Assembly (NCBI GenBank): GCA_963809205.1 | Contig: CAWEIS010000003.1 | Span: forward strand, 62,001 to 126,000 | DNA: 64,000 nucleotides | Direction: 5' to 3' | From: DATLLN01 sp963809205 | GTDB taxonomy: Bacteria; Actinomycetota; Thermoleophilia; Gaiellales; JAICJC01 | Shown: positions 9,414-18,354 of the stretch, piece by piece | Layout: each line of letters opens with the position of its first letter | How positions within the stretch are numbered: position 1 is the first letter of the stretch | Notes under the pieces: model-generated | What the model was told of the DNA's origin: nothing | What the model saw: the letters and a program-made list of their open reading frames with translations, nothing else | The model's database searches: none | Made by a program: the position numbers and the translations under genes

Positions 9414-10589
9414 TTACCCTGTGACGCGGACGGCGCCGGAGAAGTTCGCGGCGTAGTAGCCGGACAGGCTCGAGATCTTGACGACGTCGCCGGTGTGCGG
9501 CGCGTGGATGAACAGCCCGCCGCCCATGTAGATCCCGACGTGGTCGTGGCCGGCGTAGAAGAAGACAAGATCGCCCGGCGCCAGCTGGCTCATCGAGACG
9601 TGCGGCCCTGCGTTGTACTGCGACCCGGTGTAGTGGCCGAGGCCGATGCCCAGCTGCGCGTACACGTACATCGTCAGGCCCGAGCAGTCGAACCCGGACG
9701 GGCTGGCGCCGCCCCACACGTAGGGGACGCCGAGGTAGCGCTGGGCGATGGCGACGGCCTGCGATCCGAGCGGTCCGGCCGGTGGCGGCGACCAGCTGCC
9801 GCCGCCCGAGCCGCTGGTGCCCGTCGAGCCGGACGACGAAGAGCTGCTGGACGACGAGCTGCCGGACGAGGCTGCCTGGGCCTGCTGTTGCTGAGCGGCT
9901 GCCAGCGCGGCCGCCTTCTGCCGGGCGACGGCGTCGAGGTGGGCCTGGCGCTGGTCGATCAGCTGCTTCAGGTCGCTCTGCAGGCCGCCCAGCATCTGCT
10001 GGCGCGCTGCGAGCGCGGCTTCGGCGTCGGCCTTGTGCTGCTTGGTCTCGGCGACCAGGCGCACGGCCTTCTTCTGGTCGATCTTCAGCTTCGCCTGCCG
10101 CACCTGGATCTCGTGCTCGGCCTTCTGCACCTGCGCCAGCAGCTCGCCCTCGGCGTCCGACATCCGCTGCACGTACTCGACGCGGTTCAGCAGCTCGGTG
10201 AACGAGCCCGACCCCAGCACTTCGAACACGTCGGTCCTGTCGCCCTTGTACGACGAGACGAGGAACGCGGCCAGGTGGTGCTTTGCGATCCGCAGATTGG
10301 CCTTGGCCAGCTTCAGCCGGCGGGTGTTCTCGCGGATGTCCGCCTGCACCTGCGCCAGCTCCGACTGGGCCCGGTTGTACGCCTCGGCGGCGGCGTCGAG
10401 CTGCTGGTTGAACGCGTTCAGCTCGTTCTCCACCTGGGCGATCTCCGCCTTCTTCTGGCTGATCCGGTCCGCGTTTGCAGGCCCGGCAGCGGCAGCTGCG
10501 GCGAAGGCGGCGACAACCAATAGGACGCCGATGCGACGCGCGGCAGAAGCCATCGACGCGCGCCGTTTGGGGCCGGTCCGCAACGGCAT
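9414..10589 (-). CDS. Secreted NlpC/P60 peptidoglycan endopeptidase with coiled coil
   Basis: A 391-aa exported hydrolase that should cleave peptide stems of peptidoglycan (D-gamma-Glu to diamino acid, from family knowledge). It begins with a signal peptide ending ...AAAAGPANA, continues with a long charged coiled coil (residues about 40-245, rich in Ala, Gln, Glu, Lys), then a Ser/Gly linker and a C-terminal NlpC/P60 domain. The catalytic cysteine is C302 in FDCSGL; the histidine follows in GHDHVGIYMG. The architecture matches PcsB/RipA-like division hydrolases, which suits the nearby dcw cluster. Start is uncertain: ATG at 10589 (used here) or at 10553; neither has a clear ribosome site. 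Confidence 0.9.
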   Translation of the reverse strand: MPLRTGPKRRASMASAARRIGVLLVVAAFAAAAAAGPANADRISQKKAEIAQVENELNAFNQQLDAAAEAYNRAQSELAQVQADIRENTRRLKLAKANLRIAKHHLAAFLVSSYKGDRTDVFEVLGSGSFTELLNRVEYVQRMSDAEGELLAQVQKAEHEIQVRQAKLKIDQKKAVRLVAETKQHKADAEAALAARQQMLGGLQSDLKQLIDQRQAHLDAVARQKAAALAAAQQQQAQAASSGSSSSSSSSSSGSTGTSGSGGGSWSPPPAGPLGSQAVAIAQRYLGVPYVWGGASPSGFDCSGLTMYVYAQLGIGLGHYTGSQYNAGPHVSMSQLAPGDLVFFYAGHDHVGIYMGGGLFIHAPHTGDVVKISSLSGYYAANFSGAVRVTG

Positions 10590-10774
10590 GGGGCGGGACT
10601 CTATCAGCTTCGTCGGATGGCAACGTAGGCAGCGTTTGTGTTGTTTCTGTAAGGGTCCGACGGCTCTCGTTCGGCGCTTGACACGTTCGGTTCGGTCGGT
10701 CATCGTGGCCCGGCAGGACACTTGACCGATGCCGCAGGCGGGCGACACATGGACGTGGCCGTGGTGATCGCCGG

Positions 10775-11938
10775 ATGAGCATCGGCGATCTCAACGACCT
10801 GTTCCTGATCTCGATCATCGCCGTGCTCGCGCCGATCCTGGTCGACATCCCGCACCGGATCCGCATTCCGGTGGTGGTCGCCGAGCTGGCCGGCGGGATC
10901 CTGATCGGCCCCTACGGGCTGCACTGGGCGACCGAGAACTCGCTGGTCGTGTTCCTGGCCTCGTTCGGCCTGGCGATGCTGTTCTTCATGGCCGGCCTGG
11001 AGCTGGACTTCGTCCGCGTCCGCGGCCGGCCGCTGACGCTGGGGGTCGCCGGCTGGCTGCTGTCGCTGGGCATCGCGATCGGCATCGCCGCGGGGCTGCA
11101 GGCGGCCGGGTTCATCATCTCGGCCAGGTTCGTCGGCGTCGCCCTGAGCACCACGGCCATCGGCACGCTGCTGCCGGTGATGCGCGACCGCGGCGAGCTG
11201 GCGACGCCGTTCGGCACCCTGGTGATTGGGGCAGGGGTGGCCGGGGAGTTCGGGCCGATCGTGATGATCTCGCTGCTCTTCGGCAACTCGGCAAACCGGG
11301 GCGTGACGACGGCGCTGCTCGCCGCGTTCACGCTGATCGCGCTCGCCGCCGCGCTGCTGGCGCTGCGGGCCCGGCCGCCCCGGCTGGTACGGGTGGTGGA
11401 GGACACGATGGAGGCCAGCGGCCAGCTGGCCGTGCGCGGGTCGATCCTGATCCTGGTCGGGCTGGTCTATCTGGCCAGCGAGTTCGGACTGGATGTGATC
11501 CTCGGCGCGTTCGCGTCGGGCATCGTGGTCGGCGCGATCGCTCGCGGGCCCGAGGCGCGTGGGTTCCTGGCGAAGATGGACGCCGTCGCCTTCGGCCTGC
11601 TGATCCCCATCTTCTTCATCTCCAGCGGCATGGGCTTCGACATCGGGTCGGTGTTCACCGACCCCAAGGTCTACCTGCGGTTGCCGGTGTTCCTCGCCCT
11701 GTTCCTGATCATCCGCGGCATCCCGACGCTCTTCTACTCGGAGCTCACGGACCGCGACAAGCTGGGCCTCGCGTTCTACTCCGCGACCTGCCTGCCGCTG
11801 GTCGTCGCCATCACCGAGATCGGCACGCGCACCGGCAAGATGCACGACTACACCGCGACGGCGCTGGTCGGTGCGGCAATGGTCTCGGTGCTGACCTTCC
11901 CGCTGCTGGCGAAGGCCGTCCGCCCGGCCGCCGGCTGA
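10775..11938 (+). CDS. CPA2-family cation:proton antiporter
   Basis: A 387-aa polytopic membrane protein with about 11-12 hydrophobic segments. Family markers are the N-terminal IPVVVAELAGGILIGP and FFMAGLELDF helices and the AFASGIVVGAI segment. This is a Kef/NapA-type Na+ or K+/H+ exchanger; ion specificity is not readable. No C-terminal TrkA-N regulatory domain is present. ATG at 10775 is the first start consistent with the membrane topology. It is divergent from the NlpC/P60 gene with 185 bp between them. Confidence 0.93.
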   Translation: MSIGDLNDLFLISIIAVLAPILVDIPHRIRIPVVVAELAGGILIGPYGLHWATENSLVVFLASFGLAMLFFMAGLELDFVRVRGRPLTLGVAGWLLSLGIAIGIAAGLQAAGFIISARFVGVALSTTAIGTLLPVMRDRGELATPFGTLVIGAGVAGEFGPIVMISLLFGNSANRGVTTALLAAFTLIALAAALLALRARPPRLVRVVEDTMEASGQLAVRGSILILVGLVYLASEFGLDVILGAFASGIVVGAIARGPEARGFLAKMDAVAFGLLIPIFFISSGMGFDIGSVFTDPKVYLRLPVFLALFLIIRGIPTLFYSELTDRDKLGLAFYSATCLPLVVAITEIGTRTGKMHDYTATALVGAAMVSVLTFPLLAKAVRPAAG

Positions 11939-11985
11939 ATCCGGCCGGCCGGACGAGGTCGCGGTGGCGGCGTGGACCGTGGTGA

Positions 11986-12014
11986 TTGCAATGTGGGGGA
12001 TCGTGGGGTAGAGT
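11986..12014 (+). promoter_or_regulatory. mra promoter of the dcw cluster
   Basis: TTGCAA at 11986-11991 and TAGAGT at 12009-12014 are separated by exactly 17 bp and lie 25 bp before the mraZ GTG. This is a good sigma-70 promoter for the whole division and wall cluster. It is overlapped by the TGGG boxes. Confidence 0.6.
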
Positions 12015-12028
12015 GGGGCGAAATGGGA
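11994..12028 (+). promoter_or_regulatory. MraZ operator: four TGGG boxes at 10-bp spacing
   Basis: TGGGG, TGGGG, TGGGG and TGGGA begin at 11994, 12004, 12014 and 12024, exactly one helical turn apart. MraZ is known to bind direct TGGGN repeats with 5-nt spacers in front of its own gene. Here they cover the spacer, the -10 and the start region, which predicts autorepression of the cluster. Confidence 0.85.
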
Positions 12029-12038
12029 GAGAGACCCC

Positions 12039-12467
12039 GTGCTGCTCGGCGAGTACGTCCAGAAGCTTGATGCCAAGAACCGCCTTACCCTTCCCGCGAA
12101 GTTCCGTCCGCACTTCGCGGACGGAGTGGTGGTCACGAAGGGCCTGGACGGCTGCCTCCTCGCGTTCAACCGCGACGGGTGGGAGCAGTTCGCCGAGTCA
12201 CGGCTGGGACGGCTCGATCCGTTCAGCCGGGAGGGCCGGGTCGTGAGCCGCCACCTGTACGGCGGGGCGACCGAGGCCGAGCTCGACGGCCAGGGACGCG
12301 TGATGATCCCGCAGCCGCTGCTCCAGCACGGGGGGCTCTCGAAGGAGATCGTTGTCGCCGGCCTGCGCGACTTTCTCGAGATCTGGGATCTCGGTGCATG
12401 GCGGCGTCAGGAGGCCGAGTCGGAGGGGAGCGTGGAGGATGTTGCCGAACGTCTCTCACAGCAATAG
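12039..12467 (+). CDS. mraZ: Transcriptional regulator MraZ
   Basis: A 142-aa MraZ with two AbrB-like SpoVT domains. MLLGEYVQKLDAKNRLTLPAKFR at the N-terminus and LDGQGRVMIPQPLLQHGGL in the second half each carry the DxxGR/DxKNR-LxLP DNA-binding signature. It forms ring-shaped oligomers that repress the dcw promoter. Start is GTG at 12039, with GGGAGAG upstream. The four TGGG operator boxes immediately in front of it confirm the assignment. It is the first gene of the cluster and overlaps the likely start of rsmH. Confidence 0.97.
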   Translation: MLLGEYVQKLDAKNRLTLPAKFRPHFADGVVVTKGLDGCLLAFNRDGWEQFAESRLGRLDPFSREGRVVSRHLYGGATEAELDGQGRVMIPQPLLQHGGLSKEIVVAGLRDFLEIWDLGAWRRQEAESEGSVEDVAERLSQQ

Positions 12468-13410
12468 TTCAGCCATGGCGCATGTCCCGGTGCTTGCCGC
12501 GGAAGTCTCGCAGCTCCTCGAGCTGCGGCCCGGCGACACGGTGATCGACTGCACCTTCGGCGCGGGCGGCCATGCCGCCGTGCTGGAGCCGCAGCTCGGC
12601 CCCGGAGGGACCTACGTCGCGATCGACCGCGACCCCGACGCCAAGCATTACTTCGACGCGTTCGCCGCGAAGGCGACGGCGCGGACGCGGTTTGTCCGCG
12701 GCAACTTCGCGCTGGCGCTCCGGAACCTGGCGGCAACCGGCACGCAGGCCGACGCGGTGCTGATGGACCTCGGCATCTCCTCGATGCAGGTCGACCAGCC
12801 GGAGCGCGGGTTCTCGTACGCCGCCGACGCGCCGCTCGACATGCGGATGGATCCCGCGTCCGAGCTGACCGCCGCTGAGGTGGTCAACGAGTGGGACGAG
12901 CGGGAGATCGCCCAGGTGCTGGCGCAGTACGGCGAGGAGCGGTTCGCGCGGCAGATCGCGCGGTCGATCGTCCGCCGCAGGGCGACGGAGCCGTTCGAGC
13001 GCACCGGCGACCTGGTCGACGTGATCAAGTCGGCGATCCCCACGCCCAGCCGGTTCGGCCAGGGCCACCCGGCGAAGCGCTCGTTCCAGGCGCTGCGGAT
13101 CGCGGTCAACGACGAGCTCGAGTCGCTTCGCGAGGGCCTCGACAACGCCCTCGAGGCGCTGAGGCCCGGCGGCCGGATGGCCGTCATCTCCTTCCACTCG
13201 CTTGAGGACCGGATCGTCAAGCGGTTCATCCGCGACGGAGCCCGCGGCTGCACCTGCCCGCCGGAGTTCCCAATCTGCGTGTGCGGTCACGAGCCGGTGC
13301 TGCGCTCGCTGACCGGCCGCGCGGTCGTGCCGACGGTCGATGAGCGCGGCGAGAACCCGCGCTCCGCATCAGCCAAGCTGCGGGCGGCCGAGAGGGCCGG
13401 CGGCGAGTGA
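12439..13410 (+). CDS. rsmH: 16S rRNA (cytosine-1402-N4)-methyltransferase
   Basis: RsmH (MraW) methylates N4 of C1402 in 16S rRNA using S-adenosylmethionine. Visible motifs are HVPVLAAEV near the start, the SAM loop DCTFGAGGHA, LMDLGISSMQVD, and the C-terminal ISFHSLEDRIVKRF and NPRSASAKLRAAER. Length (323 aa) is normal. Two starts are possible: ATG at 12439, inside mraZ but with GGGGAG eight bases upstream (used here), and ATG at 12475, which gives the usual short MAHVPVL N-terminus but lacks a ribosome site. The stop overlaps the ftsL GTG. Confidence 0.96.
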   Translation: MLPNVSHSNSSAMAHVPVLAAEVSQLLELRPGDTVIDCTFGAGGHAAVLEPQLGPGGTYVAIDRDPDAKHYFDAFAAKATARTRFVRGNFALALRNLAATGTQADAVLMDLGISSMQVDQPERGFSYAADAPLDMRMDPASELTAAEVVNEWDEREIAQVLAQYGEERFARQIARSIVRRRATEPFERTGDLVDVIKSAIPTPSRFGQGHPAKRSFQALRIAVNDELESLREGLDNALEALRPGGRMAVISFHSLEDRIVKRFIRDGARGCTCPPEFPICVCGHEPVLRSLTGRAVVPTVDERGENPRSASAKLRAAERAGGE

Positions 13411-13862
13411 GTGTCGCCGCCCCGGCGCCGCGTACCGCCCGGCCGCGGGGCGCAGCGTCCCGGCCGCGGCATGCCCGGGAGTCCGGCAGGCGCACCCGGT
13501 CGCGGCTGAGCCCGGCCTTCCTCTGGATCATCGTGCTGGCAGTGCTGTTCGCCGGCATCGTCGCGCTCAACGTCGGCGCGTTGCGGGGCACGATCGCAGC
13601 GAGCAAGCTGGAGGCCGAGACGGCTGCCATCAAGCAGCAGAACGCCGATCTGGCGTCGCAGGTCGCCGGCATGTCCGGCTACTTCCGGATCGCGTCCGAG
13701 GCGAAACGCCTGGGGATGGTGCCGTCGTCCCCCGGCCGCAAGGCGTTCATCCAGTTCACGCCGGGGACGGCGCCGCACCACCGCCACCACTCGCCGGCCG
13801 CCGATCAGCCTGAGAAGCCGCCGGCGGGCACGTCGGTGCACCACTCGCCCGCGCGCCCGTGA
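13407..13862 (+). CDS. ftsL: Cell division protein FtsL-like
   Basis: A 151-aa bitopic membrane protein: a basic cytoplasmic head (residues 1-36), one transmembrane helix (AFLWIIVLAVLFAGIVALNV, about 37-56), a coiled coil (LEAETAAIKQQNADLASQVA) and a His/Pro-rich periplasmic tail. FtsL sequences are poorly conserved; position between rsmH and ftsI, together with this topology, gives the name. It scaffolds FtsQ/FtsB and the FtsW-FtsI synthase at the septum. GTG start and stop overlap both neighbours by four bases. Confidence 0.85.
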   Translation: MSVAAPAPRTARPRGAASRPRHARESGRRTRSRLSPAFLWIIVLAVLFAGIVALNVGALRGTIAASKLEAETAAIKQQNADLASQVAGMSGYFRIASEAKRLGMVPSSPGRKAFIQFTPGTAPHHRHHSPAADQPEKPPAGTSVHHSPARP

Positions 13863-15574
13863 ACCACCTGCCCAACAGCCGCCTGCGCCTGATCATGATC
13901 CTGTCGGTGGTCGGCTTCGCGCTGGTCGTCGGACGGGCGATCAAGATCCAGACGATCGACGCGCGCGAGCTCGTTCGCCGGGCCGACGCGCAGCAACGCC
14001 ACGTCTACGACATCCCCGTGCCGCGGGGCACGATCACCGACCGCAACGGCAACCAGCTGGCGCAGCAGGTCACCTGGAAGACGCTGATGGCGTACCCGAA
14101 GCAGGTGGTCGACGCCAACGTCACCGCCGCGTACATCGCCGACCGGCTCGGCATCAAGGGCAGGAAGGACCGGCGCGCCGAGATCACCCGGCTGCGCGGG
14201 CTGCTGGAATCCGACGCCTACCAGGTACAGCTGGTGCGCCAGCTCGACCCGGCGACCGTCGACGACATCCTGTCGGCCCACCCGCCCGGTCTGTTCGCGG
14301 TGCCCGAGGCGCATCGCGTCTACCCGTTCCGCAACCTCGCGGCGCAGCTGCTCGGCTACACCGACATCGACCTGCACGGCCGGCCCAACGGCTCCGGGTT
14401 GGAATACACGCTCAACCCGTGGCTGGCCGGCAAGCCGGGCCGTGAGCTGGAGGTCAACGCGCCGGACGGCCAGCCGCTCGAGAAGCTGCAGCTGGCCACG
14501 CCGCACGATGGCCGCAACGTCCAGCTGACGATCGACCAGGTCGTCCAGGCGAAGGTGCAGAGCGTCCTCGAGGACACCGTCAGGCAGTGGAAGGCGAAGT
14601 CGGCCACGGCCATCGTGCTCGACCCGCGCACCGGCGAGGTGCTCGCCATGGGCACGGCGCCGTCCTACGACAACAACAAGGTGCACGACCTGTCGCCGTG
14701 GCAGCTGCATCAGCTGACGCGGAACCGGGCGGTGCAGGACATGTACGAGCCGGGGTCGACGTTCAAGGTCGTCACCTTCGCGGCGGCGTTGTCCGCGGGG
14801 ATCATCTACCCGCAGATGAAGTTCCATCTGCCGTACGAGATCCAGGTCGCCGACCGCAAGATCCACGACGACGCGTACCGCGGGCCGATCACGCTGACGG
14901 CGTCGCGGATCCTCCAGCAGTCGTCGAACGTCGGCACCGTCGAGATCGCCCGCCAGGTCGGGCCTCACCTGCTGTCCAAGTGGATCGCGAAGTTCGGGTT
15001 CGGCAAGCCGACCGCGCTGGGCCTCTATCAGGAGCAGGCCGGCTCGGTGCTGCCGGTCGACGACTGGTACGGCTCGTCGATTGGCAACATCCCGATCGGC
15101 CAGGGCATCAGCGTTACGCCGATGCAGATGGCGGCGCTGTACAGCACCATCGCCAATGACGGCGTGCTGGTGGAGCCGCACGTGATCAAGCAGATGCAGG
15201 GCCGCGCGCCGGTGAAGCCGACCGAGAAGCGGATCATTTCGACCAAGGTCGACCACCAGATGGTGAACATGCTGAAGGGCGTGCTCGATCCGGCGGCCGG
15301 CGGCACCGGTGTGCGCGCTCAGATCCCGGGCTACACGGTGGCCGGCAAGACGGGCACGGCGCAGAAGCCGATTCCCGGCGGCTATTCGACCACCGACTAC
15401 GTGGCGTCCTTCGTCGGGTTCCTCCCGGCCGACGACCCGCAGGTCGAGGTGATGGTGGTCGTCGACTCCCCGCGGGGCAACATCTTCGGCGGCATCGTCG
15501 CAGCGCCGGCCTTCCAGCAGATCGGCAGCTTCCTCACGCAGACGCTGTCGATCAAGCCCGACAAGCCCCGGTAG
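13859..15574 (+). CDS. ftsI: Septal peptidoglycan transpeptidase FtsI (class B PBP)
   Basis: A 571-aa penicillin-binding protein with one N-terminal membrane helix (LRLIMILSVVGFALVVGRAI), a dimerisation domain starting RGTITDRNG and a transpeptidase domain. Active-site motifs are complete: S300 in STFK, SSN in LQQSSNVGTVEIA, and K497 in KTGTA. It forms the 4-3 cross-links of septal wall as partner of FtsW. No PASTA domain follows, unlike many Firmicutes and some actinobacterial homologues. The GTG start overlaps the ftsL stop. Thirteen bases separate it from murE. Confidence 0.97.
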   Translation: MNHLPNSRLRLIMILSVVGFALVVGRAIKIQTIDARELVRRADAQQRHVYDIPVPRGTITDRNGNQLAQQVTWKTLMAYPKQVVDANVTAAYIADRLGIKGRKDRRAEITRLRGLLESDAYQVQLVRQLDPATVDDILSAHPPGLFAVPEAHRVYPFRNLAAQLLGYTDIDLHGRPNGSGLEYTLNPWLAGKPGRELEVNAPDGQPLEKLQLATPHDGRNVQLTIDQVVQAKVQSVLEDTVRQWKAKSATAIVLDPRTGEVLAMGTAPSYDNNKVHDLSPWQLHQLTRNRAVQDMYEPGSTFKVVTFAAALSAGIIYPQMKFHLPYEIQVADRKIHDDAYRGPITLTASRILQQSSNVGTVEIARQVGPHLLSKWIAKFGFGKPTALGLYQEQAGSVLPVDDWYGSSIGNIPIGQGISVTPMQMAALYSTIANDGVLVEPHVIKQMQGRAPVKPTEKRIISTKVDHQMVNMLKGVLDPAAGGTGVRAQIPGYTVAGKTGTAQKPIPGGYSTTDYVASFVGFLPADDPQVEVMVVVDSPRGNIFGGIVAAPAFQQIGSFLTQTLSIKPDKPR

Positions 15575-15587
15575 CCTTAAAGGATTC

Positions 15588-17037
15588 ATGGAGCTGGCGA
15601 CGCTGATCGATGCCGTGCGCCCGCTGCGGGTCGTCGGGGAACCCCAAGGCGACATCACCGCGGTGACCTACGACGCGCGATCCGCGGTGCCGGGCGCGCT
15701 CCACGTCTGCGTCCCCGGCCTGCGCGCCGACGGGCACGACTTCGCGCCGACCGCAGTCGAGCACGGCGCCGTCGCGCTGATCGTCGAGCGCGTGCTCGAT
15801 CTGCCGGTCACGCAGCTCGTGGTCGAGTCGTCGCGGCAGGCGATGGCGGCTGCGGCTGACGCCTTCTACGGTCATCCCAGCGACGAGCTTCAGGTGGTCG
15901 GCGTCACCGGCACCAACGGCAAGACGACCACCGCCTACCTGATGCACTCGATCCTGTCCGCCGCCGGGCTGCGGCCCGGGCTGCTGGGCACGGTCGAGTC
16001 GCGCGTCGGCGGCGTCGTCGAGCCGGTCACCCGGACGACGCCGGAGAGCGTCGACCTGCAGGCGATCTTGCGCCGCATGGCCGACGCCGGCGACCGCAGC
16101 TGTGCGATGGAGGTCTCGTCGCACGCGCTCGAGCTGCGGCGGGCCGACAGCCTGCGCTTCGCCGCTGTCGCGTTCACAAACCTGACGCAGGACCATCTCG
16201 ACTTCCACCCGGACATGGAGGCGTATTACCTGGCCAAGCGGCGGCTGTTCGATGACCCGGTGCGCCCGGGCGCCGTCAACCTGGGCGACGCCTACGGCCG
16301 GCGCCTCGCGGGAGAGGCGGCCGGGCCGGTGCTGACGTACGCCGCCTCGGGCGACGAGGCGGACGTGCGGCCGGCGGCCGTCGAGGTGGGTGAGGGAGGC
16401 GCGATCTCGCTGATCGCGCAGACGCCGCGCGGGCCGCTGCCGCTGGACGTCAGGCTGCGCGGCCACTTCAACGTCGAGAACGTGCTCTGCGCGGTGGCCG
16501 TCGCCGAGCTGCTCGACCTTCCGCACCGACGCGGTGCGTGAGGGGATCGCCGCCATGCCGGGCGTGCCGGGCAGATTCGAGGCGGTCGACGCCGGCCAGC
16601 CGTTCACGGTGCTGGTGGACTATGCGCACACGCCTGACTCGCTGGAGAACGTCCTGCGCTCGGCGCGGGCGATCACCGCCGGCCGGCTGATCTGCGTGTT
16701 CGGCTGCGGCGGCGACCGCGACCGCGGCAAGCGGCCGCTGATGGGCGCCGTCGCCCGCAAGCTCGCCGACCGCGCGATCGTCACCACCGACAACTCGCGC
16801 AGCGAGGATCCTCAGGCGATCGCCGACGAGATCACCGCGGGCATCGAGATGGAGGTCGAGCTCGACCGGCGGCGGGCGATCGAGGATGCCGTCGCCGGCG
16901 CCGCGGCGGGCGACGTGGTCGTGATCGCGGGCAAGGGCCACGAGCAGGGCCAGCAGTTCGCCGACCGGACGATCCCGTTCGACGACCGCGAGGTCGCGCG
17001 CGAGGCGCTGGAGGCGCTCACCAGCCGGAAGCCATGA
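15588..17037 (+). CDS. murE: UDP-MurNAc-tripeptide synthetase MurE, one frameshift
   Basis: Adds the diamino acid at position 3 of the stem peptide. The ATP loop VTGTNGKTTTAYL and EVSSHALELRR are clear. The residues at the amino-acid pocket read TTDNSRSEDP: the canonical meso-diaminopimelate motif DNPR is DNSR here, keeping the arginine, so meso-DAP remains the likely substrate. A frame break near 16520 joins ...VAVAELLDLP to TDAVREGIAAMPGVPGRFE; one lost base explains it. ATG at 15588 has AAAGGA upstream. The stop overlaps the murF ATG. Confidence 0.93.
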
Positions 17038-18354
17038 TCCCGCTCTCGACGGTCGAGATCGCCGCCGCCACCGGCGGCACCACCGATGTTGCCATCCAGG
17101 TCACCGGCATCGCCACCGACTCCCGGGAGGTGGCGCCGGGCGACCTGTTCGTCGCGCTCGCCGGTACCCGAGAAGACGGCGGCGAGTTCGTCGGACGCGG
17201 CGTTGGCCGCGGGTGCGGCCGCGGCGCTTGTGCCACGGGCCAACGCCGGCTCGCGTCGGGTGCGCGTCGACGATCCGCTGGTCGCGCTGGGGCGCGTCGC
17301 CGCGCTCGTCCGTCAGCGCTCGGCCGCGCGCGTGGTGGGCATCACCGGGTCGACGGGCAAGACGTCGACCAAGGACGTGCTGCGCGCGCTGCTCGAGCCC
17401 CACGTCAGCGTCGTCGCCAGCCGCGAGAACGAGAACAACGAGCTGGGTGTCCCGCTGACGCTGTGCCGCACCGGCCAGGACACCGAGGTGGTGGTCGCGG
17501 AGATGGCGATGCGGGGCCTCGGACAGATCGCCTACCTGGCCGAGATCGCGCTCCCCGACGTCGCCGTGATCACCTCCGTCGGCCCCGTCCACCTGGAGCT
17601 TCTGGGCACCGTCGAGCGGGTCGCGCAGGCGAAGGCCGAGATCCTCCACCACCTGGCGCCGGGCGGGGTCGCGGTGGTGCCCGCGGGCGAGCCGCTGCTG
17701 CGCCCGCACCTCGCTGAGCACGCCGGCCGGGTGGTCGGCTTCGGCGACGGCGAGGACGCCGACGTACGCCTGGTCGCGTTCCATCGGACGGAGGGCGGGG
17801 GCGAGGCGGAGATCGCGCTCCACGGTCGAACGTTGAACGTGCCGGTGAACTTCACATCCCGTCACGACGCCCTGAACCTGACGGCGGCCGCGGCCGTCTA
17901 CGACGTGCTCGGCCTGCCGGCGGACGAGCTGGCGCGCGGGGCGGGGGACGTGCGGTTCTCTCGCTGGCGCGGCGAGGAGATCGAGCTGCCTGGCGGCGGC
18001 CTGCTGATCGCCGACTGCTACAACGCCAACCCGACGTCGATGGCGGCGGCGCTGCGCCACCTGGCCGACGTCTCGGACGGCCGCCGAACGGTCGCCGTGC
18101 TCGGTGACATGGCCGAGCTAGGCCCGGACGGGCCGGCTCATCACACCGAGGTCGGAACGCTGGCGGACGAGCTGGGCATCGAGCTGGTGGTCGCGGTCGG
18201 CGAGCTCGCCCGCGGCTACGGCGGCTCGTGGTTCGCCACCCGCGACCAGGCGGTGGGCGCGATCGGCGAGCTGCTGGCGCCGGGCGACGTGGTGCTGGTC
18301 AAGGGCAGCCGGTCGATGGGCCTGGAGGCGGTCGTCGAGGCGGTCGCCCCGTGA
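17034..18354 (+). CDS. murF: UDP-MurNAc-tripeptide:D-Ala-D-Ala ligase MurF, one frameshift
   Basis: Adds D-Ala-D-Ala to complete the UDP-MurNAc-pentapeptide. The first 50 codons (IAAATGGTTDVAIQVTGIATDSR) and the remainder lie in different frames, joined near 17195, where ...GEFV must continue as DAALAAGAAAALVP. The ATP loop VGITGSTGKTSTKD, SRENENNELGVP and the C-terminal LIADCYNANPTSM and AVLGDMAELG are typical of MurF. Its ATG overlaps the murE stop, and its stop overlaps the mraY GTG, consistent with a tightly coupled operon. The break looks like a sequence error. Confidence 0.93.
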
